NCBI GenBank assembly: GCA_030018505.1
Contig: JASEHO010000034.1
Coordinates: 5,063 to 10,981, forward strand
Length of the DNA: 5,919 bases
Source: a bacterium
GTDB taxonomy: Bacteria; UBA9089; UBA9088; JAGUXG01
Reading direction: 5' to 3'
Of this stretch, positions 4,572-5,919 are shown one piece after another (positions within the stretch are counted from its first letter, which is position 1; each line of letters opens with the position of its first letter). The notes beneath the pieces are model-generated. The model had not been told where the DNA came from, made no database searches, and saw nothing but the letters and a program-made list of their open reading frames with translations. The position numbers were made by a program, and so were the translations under genes.

Positions 4572-5750
4572 ATGGGAATAATAGGCTTTATTGCTGGTGT
4601 AATCTTTGGAGCTGTCATTGTTTTGGTTATCAATTGGCTTAGAGGGAAAGAGGCAAAAAAGATTGCTAAGGAGTTGATTGCAGAGGCTGAAACCCAAAAG
4701 CTTCAAGATATAGAAATAATTATCAATAGAATTAAAGACTCTTTTGGAGCACTCTCCTTAGAGGCTCTATCAAAGAGTTCGGATGAGTTTTTGAAACTTG
4801 CCGCAGAAACCCTTTCCAAGCAGACTGAGCTTGGAGAGAAAGACCTCACTGAAAAGAAACTGCTTATTGACCAAAGCTTACAGGTGATGAAGGCTGACCT
4901 TGAGAAGGTTCAAGAGCTGATGACTGGCCTTGAAAAGGATAGGGAGCAGAAGTTTGGTGAGCTTACCAATCAATTAAAATCTACGGCTGAACAGACAGCA
5001 AGGCTTTCTGAGACAACAGGCCAGTTGCACCAGGCTTTAGCTAATGTAAGGGTTCGTGGGCAATGGGGAGAGAGAATGGCTGAGGATGTCTTGAGGTTAG
5101 CCGGGTTTATTGAAGGGGTTAATTATCTAAAGCAAAGGGCAATAGATAGCTTGCGACCAGACTTCACCTTCCTTCTACCTCAAGGACTTAAGGTGAATAT
5201 GGATGTCAAGTTTCCGTTTGAGAACTACATCTTATATCTTGAAGCAAACGAAACAGAAAAAGGAAGATATAAGAGTCAATTTCTAAGGGATGTAAAGAGT
5301 AGGGTAAAGGAGGTAACCACTAAAGATTATATCAACCCAGAGGATAACACCCTGGATTATGTTCTTGTCTTCATTCCAAATGAGCAGGTCTATGGGTTTA
5401 TTCAGGAAAGTGACAGGAGCATACTGGATGACTCTATGAAGAACAAGGTCGTCCTTTGCTCACCCCTTACCCTTTACGCCATACTTGGCGTTATCAGGCA
5501 GGCTGTAGATAACTTCAGTTTAGAGAGGTCAACAGCCCAGATCCTCTCCTTGTTTGGCACATTTTATAAAAACTATTCTGCCTTTATGGCATCTCTCGAT
5601 AAAATGGGAAGGAAGATTGACGAGGCTCAAAATGAGTTTATCAGCCTTACTTCAGAGCGTCGCAAAAAACTTTTTGCACCTCTCCAGAAGATTGAAGACT
5701 TACGAATAGAAAAGGGAATTCTGCCTTCTGCCTCATTAGAGGAGGTATAA
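4572..5750 (+). CDS. rmuC: DNA recombination protein RmuC
   Basis: This 392-residue protein belongs to the RmuC family, linked in E. coli to limiting recombination at inverted repeats and predicted to contain a PD-(D/E)XK nuclease-like fold. Residues 2-22 form one hydrophobic segment, probably a membrane anchor, followed by a basic RGKEAKK. About residues 25-155 are rich in Lys, Glu, Leu and Gln and look like coiled coil. The RmuC domain covers roughly 155-375, with the family blocks VRVRGQWGERMAEDVLRLAGF (only the first part is quoted exactly here: RGQWGE 162-167), RPDFTFLLP 195-203, MDVKFPFENY 210-219, YVLVFIPNE 263-271 and SPLTLYAILGVIRQA 297-311. Asp197 with Asp211-Val-Lys213 would be the nuclease-like residues. 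The length is usual for the family. ATG 4572 is chosen because it places the membrane segment right at the N-terminus, but no Shine-Dalgarno is visible. The gene stands alone between two inverted repeat copies. Confidence 0.92.
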   Translation: MGIIGFIAGVIFGAVIVLVINWLRGKEAKKIAKELIAEAETQKLQDIEIIINRIKDSFGALSLEALSKSSDEFLKLAAETLSKQTELGEKDLTEKKLLIDQSLQVMKADLEKVQELMTGLEKDREQKFGELTNQLKSTAEQTARLSETTGQLHQALANVRVRGQWGERMAEDVLRLAGFIEGVNYLKQRAIDSLRPDFTFLLPQGLKVNMDVKFPFENYILYLEANETEKGRYKSQFLRDVKSRVKEVTTKDYINPEDNTLDYVLVFIPNEQVYGFIQESDRSILDDSMKNKVVLCSPLTLYAILGVIRQAVDNFSLERSTAQILSLFGTFYKNYSAFMASLDKMGRKIDEAQNEFISLTSERRKKLFAPLQKIEDLRIEKGILPSASLEEV

Positions 5751-5812
5751 AAGGAGCACCAGGGCACCAGTAAAGAATTTGTAACTATTTAAGCAACAAC
5801 CAGGTAAAAATG

Positions 5813-5899
5813 GAATTCATTGCAAAATTATCAATTAGCAATTAACTTTTGAAGAAGAATTTTAAAATGCTAATTGCTAATTTTACATTTTACATTGAA
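5813..5899 (-). repeat. AT-rich intergenic repeat, right copy in inverted orientation
   Basis: This 87-bp stretch is the reverse complement of the 4446-4545 element, with GAATTCATTGCAAAA facing rmuC and TTTTACATTTTACATTGAA on the outside. It is shorter by about 13 bp, through differences in the central part and loss of a GCTCATT-like segment. Its own half-sites AATTAGCAATT and GCTAATTGC can pair. It begins 62 bp after the rmuC stop. Between them lies a small direct repeat, GCACCAG at 5756-5762 and again at 5764-5770; otherwise nothing recognisable is seen there. The 20 bases after the repeat, to the window end, are too short to assign. Confidence 0.85.
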
Positions 5900-5919
5900 C
5901 TTACTTCAGATGAGTAAAG

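Noticed and set aside
5810..5845. Short ORF of 11 codons after rmuC
   Set aside because: It lies almost wholly within the AT-rich repeat and has no protein features.
5910..5919. Possible start of a following gene (ATG at 5910-5912)
   Set aside because: Only three codons are visible before the window ends and there is no ribosome binding site, so nothing can be claimed.

Overview
The window comes from a moderately AT-rich bacterial genome using the standard code. It has closely packed genes on the plus strand, separated by AT-rich, repeat-laden intergenic stretches. A cobalamin-type ABC importer, a corrinoid adenosyltransferase and a large iron-sulfur flavoprotein suggest an anaerobic bacterium. 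The repeat-rich spacers and gene remnants would fit an uncultivated lineage, but the sequence does not let me name a phylum.

Region 1 (1-1536) is a corrinoid uptake and activation operon. It holds the last codons of a BtuC/FecCD-type permease, its BtuD/FecE-type ATPase (230-1024), and a CobO/BtuR corrinoid adenosyltransferase (1009-1536) that overlaps the ATPase by 16 nt. Together these would import a corrinoid and convert it to the adenosyl form. A 134-bp tandem duplication sits exactly over the permease/ATPase junction. The permease stop lies in the first copy and the ATPase start in the second, so both genes stay intact while their original 8-nt overlap has been pulled apart.

Region 2 (1537-2406) is about 870 bp without an intact gene. 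It contains a long inverted repeat with a 10-bp internal rhythm (1638-1736), a frameshifted N-terminal remnant of radC (1797-1963), an AT-rich hairpin repeat (1997-2101), and an unrecognised C-terminal coding remnant with one internal stop codon (2104-2391).

Region 3 (2407-4389) encodes a 660-residue multidomain redox protein. Its order is an N-terminal [2Fe-2S] domain, a Cys-rich GltD-like segment, FAD- and NAD(P)H-binding domains, and a C-terminal ferredoxin domain with two [4Fe-4S] motifs. An in-frame repeat-derived insertion seems to sit in the linker before the FAD domain. No catalytic partner subunit is visible in the window.

Region 4 (4390-5919) holds rmuC (4572-5750), encoding a membrane-anchored coiled-coil protein with a nuclease-like domain. 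It is bracketed by two copies, in inverted orientation, of a roughly 90-100 bp AT-rich repeat. The hairpin repeat in region 2 looks like a diverged third member of that family. I found no convincing new biological system; the interest is in how repeats and small duplications have shaped, interrupted and bracketed otherwise ordinary genes.
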